A stretch of 64,000 bases of DNA, from positions 310,001 to 374,000 of the forward strand of contig JAHGAU010000003.1 of NCBI GenBank assembly GCA_019925105.1, written 5' to 3'. The notes beneath the pieces were generated by a model. The model saw only the letters and a program-made list of their open reading frames with translations, had not been told where the DNA came from and made no database searches. Both the position numbers and the translations under genes were made by a program. The stretch comes from Niebla homalea. Taxonomy: Eukaryota; Ascomycota; Lecanoromycetes; Lecanorales; Ramalinaceae. Each line of letters opens with the position of its first letter. Position 1 is the first letter of the stretch. This document shows, piece after piece, positions 32,587 through 43,839 of this stretch.

Positions 32587-34113
32587 TCACTTCCTCTGCC
32601 CATAAGCCTTAGTCGCATAATCCCCATCCTTGACAATCAGATCCTGAGGATTGTAATCGAACCTGCCGCTCAGGTACGAGTCCAAGATACTCTTCGTGCC
32701 CTCCGCGTATCTCTTTTGCGCATCTAAGCTGGTTCCAGACATGTGGGCCACTGTCGCGTTTCCTCCACCAAAGGGGTTCTTTGCGTAACGAAGAGGATGG
32801 TCTTTAGGTGCTGGCTGTGGGAACCAGACGTCACCACCGTAGCCGCGGAGATGGCCAGAGGCGAGAGCGTCGGCAACGTCTTCTTTAACGACGATGGCGC
32901 CACGGGCGGTGTTGACGAGCCAGGAGCCTGGTGAAAGTAGGTCATATTAGCCAAGCCTTTGGACCACCTGGGGGTATACAGAGAGGTATACCTGGCTTCA
33001 TGTGGGAGATCAACTCCTTATTAAACATCCCCCTGGTCTTTTCATGCAGCGGGCAATTAATCGTCACCACATCACACTGGCTCAACATTTCCTCCAGATT
33101 CTCGACCCTCCTGCACCCAATCTCCTTCTCCACTTCGGGCTTCAGAGGCTGGTAGTCAAAGTACAGCAATTCCTTGCAATCGAACGGCTTCAGACGTCGG
33201 AGTACCCTCTCACCAATCCGACCGACTGCTACAGTACCAACCGTCTTCCCTTCCAGATCGTACTCGTTCTTGGCCACGGCTGCGACGTTCCAGTCACCCG
33301 CCTGGATCTGCTCGTGAGCGGGGACGAAGTTGCGGACGAGGGTGAGGATGGTCATGATGACGTGCTCGGCTACGGAAACAACATTGGACCCGGTCACTTC
33401 AGCGACGGTGATGCCACCGTTGGTAGTGTTGGCGGCATCCAAGTCGACGTGGTCAGAGCCAATGCCGGCAGTGACGGCGAGCTTGAGCTTCTTGGCTTTG
33501 GCGAGGCGCTCGGCTGTCAGGTAGCCCGGATGGAAGCTAGTGGAAAAGAAATCTATGTCAGTAACGAAGGGGTAAAGGCGTTGGCTTCCACAACGGCGGC
33601 GATGAATTAGCACAAGGATACATGTGGAGAGCATACGGTGTAGTGATGATGATTTCAGCATCCACCAGTTCCTGATCGAACTTGGAGTCCTTGCCCTCCT
33701 TATCGGATGTCGTGACAAGAGTATGGCCCTGGCCTTCTAGCCACTTGCGAATGCCCAATTCATTCTCTGTGGTGCCTAGCAACTCCGGCACATCTCTGGC
33801 ATGCTCGTGGCCCTACAATGGGTGAAATCAGTGATATCTCCTTATATACCAAAGGGTATTCTAGGACCAGTTGGCGCATACATCGTAAAGAACCAACAAA
33901 ACTTTCGACTGCAATTTACAGAAAGTGTCAGTAAGGCCGTTCTTGGATCATCTGGAGGGGCCATCAAGTAACAACCTGCAATGAGGAGGTGGCAGTCAGC
34001 GTGCGAATTCCGCCAAGTGGAGCTCTCCGCTGGGCCGGGAGCGCTGTCCTCGTTGCTGCAAACAGAGAGGAAGCAGGTCTGCTGGCGCGGGCAATTGATC
34101 GAGCAAATACCAT
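32587..34113 (-). CDS. fdh1: NAD-dependent formate dehydrogenase with a mitochondrial presequence
   Basis: Exons 33976-34113, 33882-33908, 33637-33812, 32992-33536 and 32587-32927 give 408 aa. The first 46 residues are rich in Arg, Ala and Ser and lack acids ([20 protein letters not shown]), a typical mitochondrial presequence. Exon 2 is a 27-nt microexon encoding SKVLLVLYD. Then come [34 protein letters not shown], the Rossmann motif [25 protein letters not shown], and NTARGAIVV plus [20 protein letters not shown] with the catalytic Arg and the active-site His further on. The dimeric enzyme oxidises formate to CO2 with reduction of NAD+, for formate detoxification and C1 metabolism. All introns have good donors (GTATGC, GTATAC, GTTGTT), and frames close exactly. 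Confidence 0.94.
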
Positions 34114-34927
34114 TTTGAAAACTAATACAGAAGGTTGACCTTCTTTGACTCCAATTGGACTTGTTGAAAGTTGTAGAATGGACGGAGGAAGAGTGGCGAT
34201 GAAGAAGCTGGAGCTCTTCTAGCGCGGGGATGTATGTACCGAACTCTGGGGATGACGCAGGGGGGCTGTTAGCTCTGTTGGAGGGGGATATCGGCGTTTT
34301 TCCGGGTCAGATGGATTCGGTATTTGGATGCGGCTCAAAAGATATCGAATGTCGTGTCGGTACAGTGTACTTCAGGAGCGTCGAGGATATGAAAGGAAGA
34401 GAATTTACTTGATTTCCAGATATTTGGAGGAATAGACAAAATAACAAGGTCTTCGTCTGATGCGGAGAACTCTCTTCTCTTAAGTAATATTCCAGCCTCT
34501 GCCATGATGTATTATGTGTTTCGTCACGGACACTCTCCGCAAGCTACCCCACATTAGATAGAAGCTTCAAGTCAAGATCCGACCATTCCATTTGACCGTC
34601 CTTCTCCTCTTCTCAGCACGTGGATCCGCATGAGTCCACGTGTGCGCTTGATGATCAGGGCCTAATTACGTAGGGGCCCTGCAATATCGCGCCGATGGGG
34701 CTTGGTTTGTCTGGTTGGCCCATGCCAGTAGTCGTGCAAAATTCCCCAAAAAGGAGTGGCTTTCCTGCGAGTGAGTATCATTTCCCGTGCCCATGGACGA
34801 TGCTTGCACAACGCTGTTTCATCGCCGCCAAATCTGACCCAACGCAGGTGAGACTTTGCTCAAGAGTGCACAGCAACGTGGATATGTATCCATAATCAAG
34901 TTCGGCCAATGCCTCTCCGAGGATCTG
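34114..34927. other. intergenic region between fdh1 and mss1
   Basis: About 800 bp without a supported gene; short open frames have no features. It holds the fdh1 promoter at its left end and the 3' UTR of mss1 at its right end. Confidence 0.45.
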
Positions 34928-36802
34928 CTACTTACCCACACAGAATTTCTCAAATACCACGCCCAAGATCTCCTCGACGTCGCCAGCATCCCCTCTGCCA
35001 GTAATTTTGGCGAGACAGGCTGCTGCTTCGCGGAGGAATTCAGTAGCGAGAACAACGTCGATCTCCTTCCCATCGACCTTGACATCGCCTTCGACAGCAT
35101 GTGGCTTTCTCTCATCTTCACACGTTGCACTATGCTCGTCACCATTTGCCTTGAGCGTCTTGTCGATCTGAGCCAAGAAATCGTCCAACTGTTGCACGCA
35201 CTGCTTCAGAAGAACACTCTGCCGTTCACTAGCGCCAAGAGATTCGCTCCAGCTTCCGGCGCCTGATGGGTTGAGAAGCGAAATCGCTTCAGTCATCATG
35301 CCGAACAGTTGCGTCAAAGATTCAAGTAGGGTTTCAACACCGGAAGCCGGGTCAGCGCTCTTCAATGCTGACATGTCCTGTACCTTACAGGACAGCGGGA
35401 TGATGGGCGTCCTAGACCTGACAAGCAAGTCTTGAAGAGCAGGGTGCTGACCAAAGCGTAGGCATGCTTCTTGGACCATTGCTGTGCTTGCAAATAGATC
35501 TGCTTTGTTGAGGACGCAGACGACCTTCTGGGATTCGGGGTCCAGCTGCTTCAGGGTCGCTTCGACTTCAGCCCCTAGGTATACATCATCTGCTGTCAGA
35601 GGCTTCTTCACCCCCGCATCAGAGGCTGTGGAGGCTTCTCGAACGGACAGAAACACTATGACCACATCGGCTTTCAGTGCGCGGTCTCTTGCTCTTCGGA
35701 TACCTTCTTCTTCAATCTGATTCAGATCAGCTCCCAAATCTTCATGCTTTCTCCTCAGACCAGCCAAATCTCCGAACCGACAAAGATAACCGCCAATGTC
35801 CACGCTCACATCAACGATATCTCTCGTAGTACCGGCCTGTGCACTCACAATCGCAGCCTCCCGCTTCACAATACGATTGAGCAAGGAACTCTTCCCCGCA
35901 TTTGGCGCACCCACAAGAGCGATACTGATCCCATTTCGTAGCAGCTCCCCTCTTGCTGCACCATGGATGATCGCCTTCATCTGGCCCTGTAGTTCCTTCA
36001 CTTGGGCTGCAATCGTGTCAAAGAGCTCTGCCGAGGAGTCTTCACCAAAATCTTGATCCTCGGAGAAATCAATCAGCGCTTCCATCTCGCCTTGAATATC
36101 CTGCAATGCTTGTCTCCAATCTTCATACCATTGTGCCACTTGGCTGGTGCTTCCTCTGATGGCCAAGCGTCGCTGCTGCTCGGTCTCCGCAGCAAGTGTA
36201 TCGCCCAATGCCTCTACTTGCGTAAGGTCTAGTCGTTCGTTGTAAAAGGCCCGCCGGGTGAACTCGCCGGGCTCGGCATATCGGATCTCGTTGGGAGAAC
36301 CCATGAGATTGATGCAAGATGGAACGGCAGCCAGGACAGATTTGACAATTGCTGGTCCGCCATGAATGTGGAGTTCCAGGACATCTTCGCCAGTGACCGT
36401 TTTTGGGGCAGGAAAGTAGAGGATTAGAGCGTTTGCGTCAAGGATCTGACGATCTGGTTCTGCTTGATGAGGCTGATATAGGGTTCGTACGGTCGCATGG
36501 CGAGGCTTCGGCGCTGGCTTGTTTGGGCACAGGGCATGATAGACTGACACGCAAGCAGGCCCCGATACACGAATGATAGCTATAGCGGCTCGTCCAGGGG
36601 CGGTGGATAAGGCATAGATTGTTGGCTCTTGTGCCGTCAAAAGGGTGTGATTCCACCTGGACTGTACTTTGCAAAAGCTCTGATTGACAGATTGATGTAG
36701 GCGACAGCCAGTTTTAGGAAGGCGTACGAAGGTGGTACTGCTGGCCCAGCCAGCATGCAGCTGATTCTCACATGTTCTCAGGCGCGTCAAACAAATTCTC
36801 AT
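34928..36802 (-). CDS. mss1: mitochondrial tRNA-modification GTPase Mss1 (MnmE/TrmE family)
   Basis: A single exon of 624 aa. An Arg/Thr-rich N-terminus looks like a mitochondrial targeting sequence. The MnmE N-terminal domain begins at TIYALSTAPGRAAIAIIRVSG and includes VTGEDVLELHIHGGPAIV and GEFTRRAFYNERLDLTQVEAL. The inserted G domain has G1 GAPNAGKSSL (about 295), G2 AGTTRDIVD, a G3 reading GDLAGLR where the bacterial protein has DTAGLR, and G4 LNKADL. The C-terminus ends in FCVGK, matching the conserved C(I/V)GK. With Mto1 the protein makes the carboxymethylaminomethyl-type modification of U34 in mitochondrial tRNAs. The Thr-to-Leu change in G3 may be usual in fungi; the rest of the domain is intact. 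The start at 36802 includes the targeting region. Confidence 0.92.
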   Translation of the reverse strand: MRICLTRLRTCENQLHAGWASSTTFVRLPKTGCRLHQSVNQSFCKVQSRWNHTLLTAQEPTIYALSTAPGRAAIAIIRVSGPACVSVYHALCPNKPAPKPRHATVRTLYQPHQAEPDRQILDANALILYFPAPKTVTGEDVLELHIHGGPAIVKSVLAAVPSCINLMGSPNEIRYAEPGEFTRRAFYNERLDLTQVEALGDTLAAETEQQRRLAIRGSTSQVAQWYEDWRQALQDIQGEMEALIDFSEDQDFGEDSSAELFDTIAAQVKELQGQMKAIIHGAARGELLRNGISIALVGAPNAGKSSLLNRIVKREAAIVSAQAGTTRDIVDVSVDIGGYLCRFGDLAGLRRKHEDLGADLNQIEEEGIRRARDRALKADVVIVFLSVREASTASDAGVKKPLTADDVYLGAEVEATLKQLDPESQKVVCVLNKADLFASTAMVQEACLRFGQHPALQDLLVRSRTPIIPLSCKVQDMSALKSADPASGVETLLESLTQLFGMMTEAISLLNPSGAGSWSESLGASERQSVLLKQCVQQLDDFLAQIDKTLKANGDEHSATCEDERKPHAVEGDVKVDGKEIDVVLATEFLREAAACLAKITGRGDAGDVEEILGVVFEKFCVGK

Positions 36803-37987
36803 CCCCTAATTTGGGGTGGACAGAGCACCAGGAGGACGGCTTCGCAAGTACGCCTGGAAGTCACTAACAATATTTGAACGATGATGGCGGTTTATAATGC
36901 CAAGAGTGGGGGCAGTGCCAAGACCGGGGACCCCCTCGCCCCTTTTTCCCCTTTTCCCCTCGTTCCCCGGAGTCTTTCGCTGCAGCAGCACTGAAACCCG
37001 CATGCAATCAATATTCAAGGCATGAAAATCATACACTTTTTGAATACCCTTCGATGATATGGCTTGTTATAGACTCGACCGACGGAGCAAAGGCAAGGCC
37101 GACAGGCAGAGGGCGGGTGCACCAAATGCGACTCAAATCGAGCACCTCCATATATCCTTGTAAAACAATTCTAATCATAATGCATTTGATACAACATAAT
37201 TTCTCTGGACAGTTTTCATCCTCTGTCTATGGAAAGCCTTCGTCGAAACGTAGCAATATCCCCGTGAGTCTGCAGGGCCAGGACTGTTCGCATCTGAGTA
37301 CCGACATTTGTGATTCATGAATCCCTCTGCCTGGATCGAATTCCAGCAATCAAGGCTCACCAGTCCAAGTTTGTAGATAGAGGCCTTGCAAAGACCGATA
37401 CAGCTTGTGGGACGTTGGACGGCCCCAGGGTTCACCGTAATAATGTATGCCGTTCAAGAGAAGGGGGCAACAATTTGAGATCGATCCGTGATTTCGATTT
37501 CTTGAATCTTTGCGTTGCTCATATCCAAGCGCTGTGCGAAATGGACAATTGTGATCGTGATCTAGCTCACATGGTAGACGTAATGACAGCATTCCACAAG
37601 ATGTTTCATTGGGCCTGACAATGCAGAAGTCTCGCCGGCCACCACATGGCACACTGCTCTTTCAAATCTTTCGATGTGGGAAATGCCCGCCACTTGCTGA
37701 GTCCGGACGAGCCTTCTGAGAGACACCAAGCTCCAGAAGACCGATACGAGAGTTGACAATATGTAACGCACGCGAGACGATCGTCTTTGCATCATGATAA
37801 ATAGTATAAGAATTGTTCAACTCTGTCTTGCCCTTTACAGATCCCGCATGTTACTGCTTCTAAAGCGGCAACATTTGCGAGGCTGTCAAATGTGCAGCCC
37901 TACAAATGCCAAGACGAAAAGTTCACCCAAATTCGTTCGAACCGACGGGCATACGGCCATCAGTTCCACACATCTCTCCAAGCAATC
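36803..37987. other. 1.2-kb intergenic region between mss1 and mak16
   Basis: No supported gene; several frames of 60-100 codons lack features and overlap each other. The right end is the mak16 promoter. A C-rich run at 36926-36966 is the only obvious compositional feature. Confidence 0.45.
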
Positions 37988-39275
37988 ATGGCTTCAGATG
38001 AGATAGTCTGGCAGATCATCAACCAGCAATTCTGCTCCTTCAAACTCAAGTAATCTCTCTCCCCCCCTCCTTCCATGCCATCTGCACCCGCATTTTCTCC
38101 TCGCACACAAATCCCCCACCGCCCCCCAAGCAGTATAATCGCTAACCAACCTTTCCACCACACAGAGTCGCCCGCGAAAAAACCTTCTGCCGCAAGTAAG
38201 TCCACTCTATCACTATCGTCTCCACTCCCACCATACACCTGAAACCCTTCCCCCGCTCGGCCCCCCCACCCCCGATAGAAACATCACTAACGCCCTCTTC
38301 CGCCCTTTCAGTGAACACAACGTCACCGGCCTCTGCAACCGCCAATCCTGCCCGCTCGCCAACTCCCGCTACGCCACCGTGCGCTCCGACCCCACCACGG
38401 GCCGGCTCTACCTCTGCACCAAGACCATCGAGCGCGCGCACCAGCCCTCGAAGCTGTGGGAGCGGATCCGACTGAGCCCGCGCTACGAGACCGCGCTGGC
38501 GCAGATCGAGCAGAAACTGGTGTACTGGCCGGAACACATGAAGCACCGGTGCAAGCAGCGGCTGACGCGCCTGACGATGGTGGCGATCCGCACGCAGCGG
38601 CTGATGAGGGAGGAGGAGAGGTTGGGGGAGAAGACGGTGCCGAAGTTGGCGCCGAAGGTGAGGAGGCGGGAGGCTACGAGGGAGAGGAAGGCGGAGGCGG
38701 CGGCGAAGGTGGAGAGGGCGATTGAGAGGGAGTTGATTGAGAGGTTGAGGAGTGGGGCGTATGGCGATCGGCCGTTGAATGTGGAGGAGGGGGTGTGGAA
38801 ACGGGTGTTGAAGGGGTTGGAGAGGGATAAGGAGGGGCAGAGGGACAAGGATCTGGATGAGGGGATCATTGAGGGGGAAGAAGAGGAGGAAGGGGAGAAG
38901 GAGGTGGAGTATGAGATGGAGGATGAAGAAGGGGTGGGGGCGGTAGAGTATGTGAGTGGGGATGATGAGGAGGACGATGAGGAGCAAGATTTGGGAGACC
39001 TAGAGGAATGGTTGGGCGGGGAGAGTCCCGTGGAAGATGAGGGGAGTGAAATTGATAGTGATGAAGAAGATGGGGATGATGATGAAGATAGCAGCGCGCA
39101 AGGGAGCGAAGCTGACGAGGAAGGCGCTGGAAGATCGAAACAATTCGCGACTGGCACCAAACGAAAGGGACCAGTGACGAAGCCTCCACCACGCAGGTCA
39201 AAGGGCCCCAAGTTGGAGATTGAATATGAGAATGAGGACGTGGAGCCATTGCGCGAAGCAGTTTTGGCTCGATAA
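37988..39275 (+). CDS. mak16: ribosome biogenesis protein Mak16
   Basis: Exons 37988-38049, 38166-38195 and 38312-39275 (two introns of 116 nt each, one 30-nt exon) give 351 aa. The highly conserved N-terminus is MASDEIVWQIINQQFCSFKL, then [29 protein letters not shown] with the four-Cys arrangement, YLCTKTIERAHQPSKLWERI, and YWPEHMKHRCKQRLTRLTMV. After about residue 190 there is a long Glu/Asp-rich tail (several EEDDEE runs) and a basic end. Mak16 is a nucleolar protein of early pre-60S particles, needed for 25S rRNA processing. Length and layout match fungal relatives. The tail's codon composition creates long Ser-rich and Leu/Pro-rich antisense frames that are not genes. Confidence 0.94.
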
Positions 39276-40922
39276 TTGAGCACGCTTCTATATTCTACCT
39301 TGGGAAGGGATTTGCTTGGTCAAATGGCTCAGATATCAGATACTGGTGCACTTGCTCTGGCAATAGAAGCAGGCCTCCTCGTGGCCTTTCTCAAAAATCC
39401 ATCTCCAGCCCCGAAATAGTCTGAAGTCTTTTGCTTGCGACAAAACGAGTCGTGTAATTCCTCTGCGGATTTCTCTGGTTGCACTTCGGAATCATCGGCA
39501 AAACAACGTTTGATTTCTAGGCATGCGTGATCATCTTCGAGATCATCCATGACCTGAAAATCGTATTGCGAATGTCACTGTCTTAGTATGAAATTGATCG
39601 TTTTCGTCATATACAACCACCCCGATCGAGCATGAAATACGAAGCCGCAGCTGCGCGTCGTCATGATATTCACTGCTGGAGCTTGGAGCCGTTGTCCGGC
39701 CACTCTGAGTCTCTGACGCAGTGACAACGCCACAAAACCCTGAAGCAGGCATGGTCGGCCCTATCCTTGTACGAGTGCGCCAAGCTGGCCCAGATCTGCG
39801 GGGCGCCACAATTGATCCCGATGGCCGAGCCGCCGAGGAGATTCAGCTGTGAAACGTTGTGAGCATCATCTTTTCTTTTTTTGGACACCGACGTCGTCCG
39901 TCACGTTTGAATTAATTCGCCTGTAAACTCCGTATGCAAGAAACCTTGGACGGGTCAAGAGTCACGAGTGTAGACGCATCTGCTGGCGTGCAGTGGGGCT
40001 TGGCCACGGCCTTCCCAAGTTCCCAAAGTCTTTTGGAAGTTTAAGAAATGAGCTGGCGCGCTTGTATCATTGCATGCTCAAATGCAGGAGGCTACGTGCA
40101 TTAGCCAGTAAGAAATGAGCCATGTCTGCATGTGCAGAAGTTTACACCAGGAAGACGGAAGGCTCGCACAGTCGAGAAGGAATGTTAATCAGCTGAAAGC
40201 GTTGTACAATCGGGCCTTTGACTATTGCCCTGGAAGACGCGCATGGAGCCTGGAAGTATCCGATGGTACAGAGTGATTGTACCTGGCGTTCTAGATTTGA
40301 AAAAAACTTTAGTGCTATTCGTGCCCCTGGCTTGTCCCGACAGGGGAATGACGACCTTGGGCGAAACCTGTTTTGGTGCAGGTGCCACAAGCCAGCCGGC
40401 ATATTCAAGTTTAGTTCCCACTTTGCGGCGCCGTAAAACGATTGGTGTACCATTGAGCTCCCAATTATCATCACGAAATGCAATTTCACCCACCTGGCGG
40501 TTCTGCACTTCTGTCTTCCCTGATGATACCAAACAACGGCCAACCAGAGCGAATGAGCCACAGGTCAACATGCTAATGTCCTGCTAGATCGATCTTGAAA
40601 AATTGCGTTTCCACAGAAGCTTTTGGTCGAGCCAACAGCAAAGTGCAAACAGAAGGCACGATGGAAAGGAACGATTAGCGTTTTGACTAGAGCCGTGACC
40701 CGCCTTGTTTTGATTTCTTAAGCTTTTCCTTCCTCGCCTTTAGCCAGCAAATTTCTTTCCCTTCCGATCCTTCATCTTCCTCTCACCTACATACTGCTCA
40801 CATCGTACAGCAGCATCTTCAAGCAAAGCATTGATCTTGTCATCATCCAACAAGCATTCAATCTTCACTTGTAGTGACCCAAGCTCCTCTGCTCTGTCCC
40901 ACATTTCCCATACACATCAAAC
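39276..40922. other. 1.6-kb gene-poor region between mak16 and the CFEM gene
   Basis: Mostly non-coding. Minus-strand frames at 39329-39550, 39543-39809 and 39670-39888 might be exons of a small spliced gene; no family is recognised (see the separate entry). The part 40185-40587 has overlapping frames on both strands without features. The last 250 bp (T/C-rich, about 40680-40922) look like a promoter and 5' UTR for the CFEM gene. Confidence 0.45.
39329..39888 (-). CDS. possible small spliced gene, unidentified
   Basis: Three overlapping minus-strand frames follow one another here. One holds a stretch reading YHDDAQLRLRISCSIGVVV that looks protein-like, and the last (39329-39550) is hydrophilic with an acidic start (MDDLEDDHACLEIKRC). 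A TTTCAG acceptor-like site lies at about 39551-39556, just before the last frame. I cannot fix a start codon or a complete exon chain and recognise no domain. It may be a real short gene, a relic, or chance. Confidence 0.2.
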
Positions 40923-41935
40923 ATGCAGTACATCATTGCAGCCGCCGCGCTTTTCGCCGGCCTCTCTCTTGCACAGGATCTCAGTGCCATCAACAGTCTT
41001 CCCGACTGCGGTGTAAGCTCACGTCTCCTCTTCCAAAGGATAATGGAATTGATGGATACGGTTCACTGACACTAATGTAGAAAACATGCATCACAAACAT
41101 GTTGGGCAAGGCCCAAAGCTTAGGCTGCCAAAGTAACGACGTTGCCTGCCTGTGTTCGAACATGGACTTCGGCAATGGTGTTCGTGACTGCTCCACGCAA
41201 TCGTGCCCCAAGAATGTCGACACTTCAAAGATCATCAGCGTCGGTAACAGCTTCTGCTCTTGTAAGTACCACTCTCCCCTTTGTGATACCCTGATGCACC
41301 ATTTGTGGAGAGGCACAGCTAATCTTTTCGCGTAGCCGCTAGCTCAGGATCGGCCAGCGGGTCAGGCGCTTCTGGCACTGTCACTGCTACTGCAGCGAGC
41401 GGAACCACCACTGTTGGCTCCGGCAGCATCACATCCGCAGTATCTGCAGCATCATCTGCTGCATCATCTGCGGTATCATCGGGCTTCGGAGGAGGTCTTG
41501 CCGGCATCAATGGTACAATGGGTGCGGCCGGTGCCTCGGGTGCAGGCGCTTCTGGTGCAGCCGCATCAGGGGGCTCAATGGGAGGTCAGACAGCTACTGG
41601 TCTGGCTGGCGGAGTCGTCACCACCACAGACGGCAGCGGAAACACCATTGTTTCAACTGTAAGTTACCCTTTGTCACATTCTCTGTCCTTGCTTGCTGAA
41701 ATTATTGTGAAAGATGTCCGGCATGGCTACCATGACTTCTGGAATGGGCGGAGCCACCACGACTGGTGGATCTGATAGTGCAGCAACCACGACTGGCGGT
41801 TCGGGTGGCGCGGACACCACGACTGGCGGTTCGGGTGGCGCAGGCACAACGACAAACAGTGGCAGTGGTGCCGAGCGTACCGCTATCGCTGGTTTCGCAG
41901 GTCTTGCCGGTCTCGCTGCCGCCGTTCTCCTATAG
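40923..41935 (+). CDS. CFEM-domain GPI-anchored cell-surface protein
   Basis: Exons 40923-41012, 41081-41261, 41336-41658 and 41714-41935 (introns of 68, 74 and 55 nt) give 271 aa. The signal peptide is MQYIIAAAALFAGLSLA. Residues about 20-90 hold eight cysteines in CFEM order (PDC, KTC, LGC, VACLC, RDC, QSC, FC), with an Asp just before VACLC where the heme-coordinating Asp of Candida CFEM proteins lies. The rest is Ser/Thr/Gly/Ala-rich, probably O-glycosylated. A Gly/Thr repeat (TTTGGSGGA-type, about 41760-41850) leads to a C-terminal GPI signal (small residues, then AIAGFAGLAGLAAAVLL). Such proteins sit on the plasma membrane or in the wall; some bind heme or take part in host interaction. 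The role here is not known. Confidence 0.9.
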
Positions 41936-43317
41936 AACAGTGCCGATCTTCGTCAATTTTCAGCGTCGACTGTCTCGGGCAACCTTCTGGCCTGCATGCT
42001 GGATCGATTACCAGCATGCCTAATACTGCGCGTCATGCCGCTTATGGTTCTTTTACGTATACGAGAGATACCCTTTTTTCTATCCGAGCAGAGAACGCGA
42101 ACGTGGTGCACATGATATGCAAGCAAGAGGAAGAAAGGTCGAGCTTTGGGGAAAGGTAGTCGTGGCTAATGGAGATGGTGGTGTGGGGACATGCTTAATA
42201 AGGATCTGACGCGATCCGCCAAACCCTTGTATATACCAAAGTAAGCCTTGTCAGTCCCCTTGCTTGCAAGATCATTAGGCTCAATGGCAATGGCAAAAGC
42301 GCTGCTTTGTATAAAGTCTATCTTTCGTCTTCCATGATCGGTGGACATCATTTTGACGCGCGTATGAAATCGCAAACACGGCAGCAGAGGACATTCGTGA
42401 TAACTGTTGAAGGCTGCGAGGGAATCTGCACCTCGGAAGTAGCTTTGAGGAATGGTCGTTTTCAGCCAATCAGCTGTCGCTGTCCGCCAACACACGCTAA
42501 CTTACACATCTACACCCAATACTTCATCTGGATTCTACTTACTCAATTTCCTTTAACCCAATTCCTTGCACCCTGGGAAATCCCCAGGTGACCCAGAACC
42601 CCCCGATCTCCACATCGGGTTGGAGATGACTGCTTGCTTGCCGGTAGGGTAGGTAAGTAGGTAGGTACACCATGGTCGATGCTGTTACGTTGGTCCTATG
42701 GGAGTACTATGTATGCCTTAGGATAGTGTCTGCGCGTGTTATTACAGTTGTCCTGGGGGTGGGAGGGAAATCGGCTTTGCGCAGACGGGTGGGATGGATG
42801 GTTTTTTTGGGGCTTATCGAAGGGTTTCAAGAGGGTTGTTATGTACGGGAGAGACTCTCGTATCGTACAATGATGGCTTCCTCCTCCTCCTCCTCCGGGT
42901 TAATTATTCTTGGTGTTTGTCTTATGTGGAAATGGAGGGAGCTTTTGAGATGATCAACCCGGGGTTGTAAGGTTTGTGTTGGGAGTATTGAGGTTTGGTT
43001 GGCGGATCAGGTTTTGTTCTTGGGGCGGGGGTTTTTGGTTCGCTGAGGGTGGTGTAAGTCGTTGGTTTACTTGCAGTCGCGCTCGTTGATTCGACCCAGA
43101 CAAGCCATTCTTGGAGAGTAACTTCGCAGCCCCGGGGAAGTGCTGATGCTTGTGACTCCAGTGATGTTGTTTGGACGAGGCCGCGGCGTCACAATCTGTT
43201 TGCCTCGTGACGTTACACGTCCCATCTCTTTCCCTTCGAAGACTTGAGAGAGCCAAACCGACCCCATTAGCTGCAGTCCAATCATCATATCCAGATCCTA
43301 CTCTCTTCTCCACACCA
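41936..43317. other. 1.4-kb intergenic region with simple repeats
   Basis: No supported gene. It has a GTAG-type microsatellite (about 42641-42666) and a CTC/TCC run near 42881-42897. Several overlapping frames of 90-120 codons have no features. Confidence 0.45.
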
Positions 43318-43839
43318 TCACCTCCTCATCCTCCTCCCTCCCTGTCCCCCCTCTTCTTCATCATCACTATCATCCATGAAACCCCCCTCCAAATCCCTAC
43401 TCAGCCGTCTCCCCGTGGGTGGTCCATTCTGCGAGTCTCTCCCCCCTCCACCTCCTCCTCCCCTCCCTGCATCCTCCCCGGGTGGTGGACCAGCAAGAAC
43501 AACACCCTCCTCCAACTCCTCATCCCCGAGCCCAAACTCCTCATCCTCGCTACTTCCCCTGCCGCCCCACCCACCCCCACCGTGTCCACCCTCACGATAT
43601 AAAGCGGACCGGCTAGTGCCGGCGGCGCGGAGGATGGCGTTGCCGATTGCGGATGTGAAGGTGGAGAAGATGGAGGAGGATGGCGAGGAGGAGGCCAGGG
43701 AAGTTGGAAGTAGGGAGTAAGTGGCGCGTTCGCGGTGGCGCCGGTAGAGCGGGAGGAGGAGATAGGTCAGTGTGAGGTAGAGAGCCAGGGCGAGGAGGGG
43801 CGGCAGGAGGAGGGTGCGGAGGAGGGGGGTGTTGGCCAT
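43318..43839 (-). CDS. small fungal protein with one N-terminal membrane segment, function unknown
   Basis: An intron-free frame of 173 aa from the ATG at 43839. The first 30 residues form one strongly hydrophobic segment (LLLPPLLALALYLTLTYLLL) followed by a basic stop-transfer stretch (YRRHRER), as in a signal anchor. The rest is low in complexity: Ser-rich, then Gly/Glu-rich, ending in RRLSRDLEGGFMDDSDDEEE. That motif combination recurs in uncharacterised ascomycete proteins as I remember them, and I know of no function. The plus strand over it has open frames caused by the same CT-rich composition. It probably sits in an internal or plasma membrane with its acidic tail in the cytosol. Confidence 0.65.
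   Translation of the reverse strand: MANTPLLRTLLLPPLLALALYLTLTYLLLPLYRRHRERATYSLLPTSLASSSPSSSIFSTFTSAIGNAILRAAGTSRSALYREGGHGGGGWGGRGSSEDEEFGLGDEELEEGVVLAGPPPGEDAGRGGGGGGGRDSQNGPPTGRRLSRDLEGGFMDDSDDEEEGGQGGRRMRR

Noticed and set aside
38142..39283. long Leu/Pro-rich and Ser-rich minus-strand frames
   Set aside because: Shadows of the acidic tail and GC-rich part of mak16.
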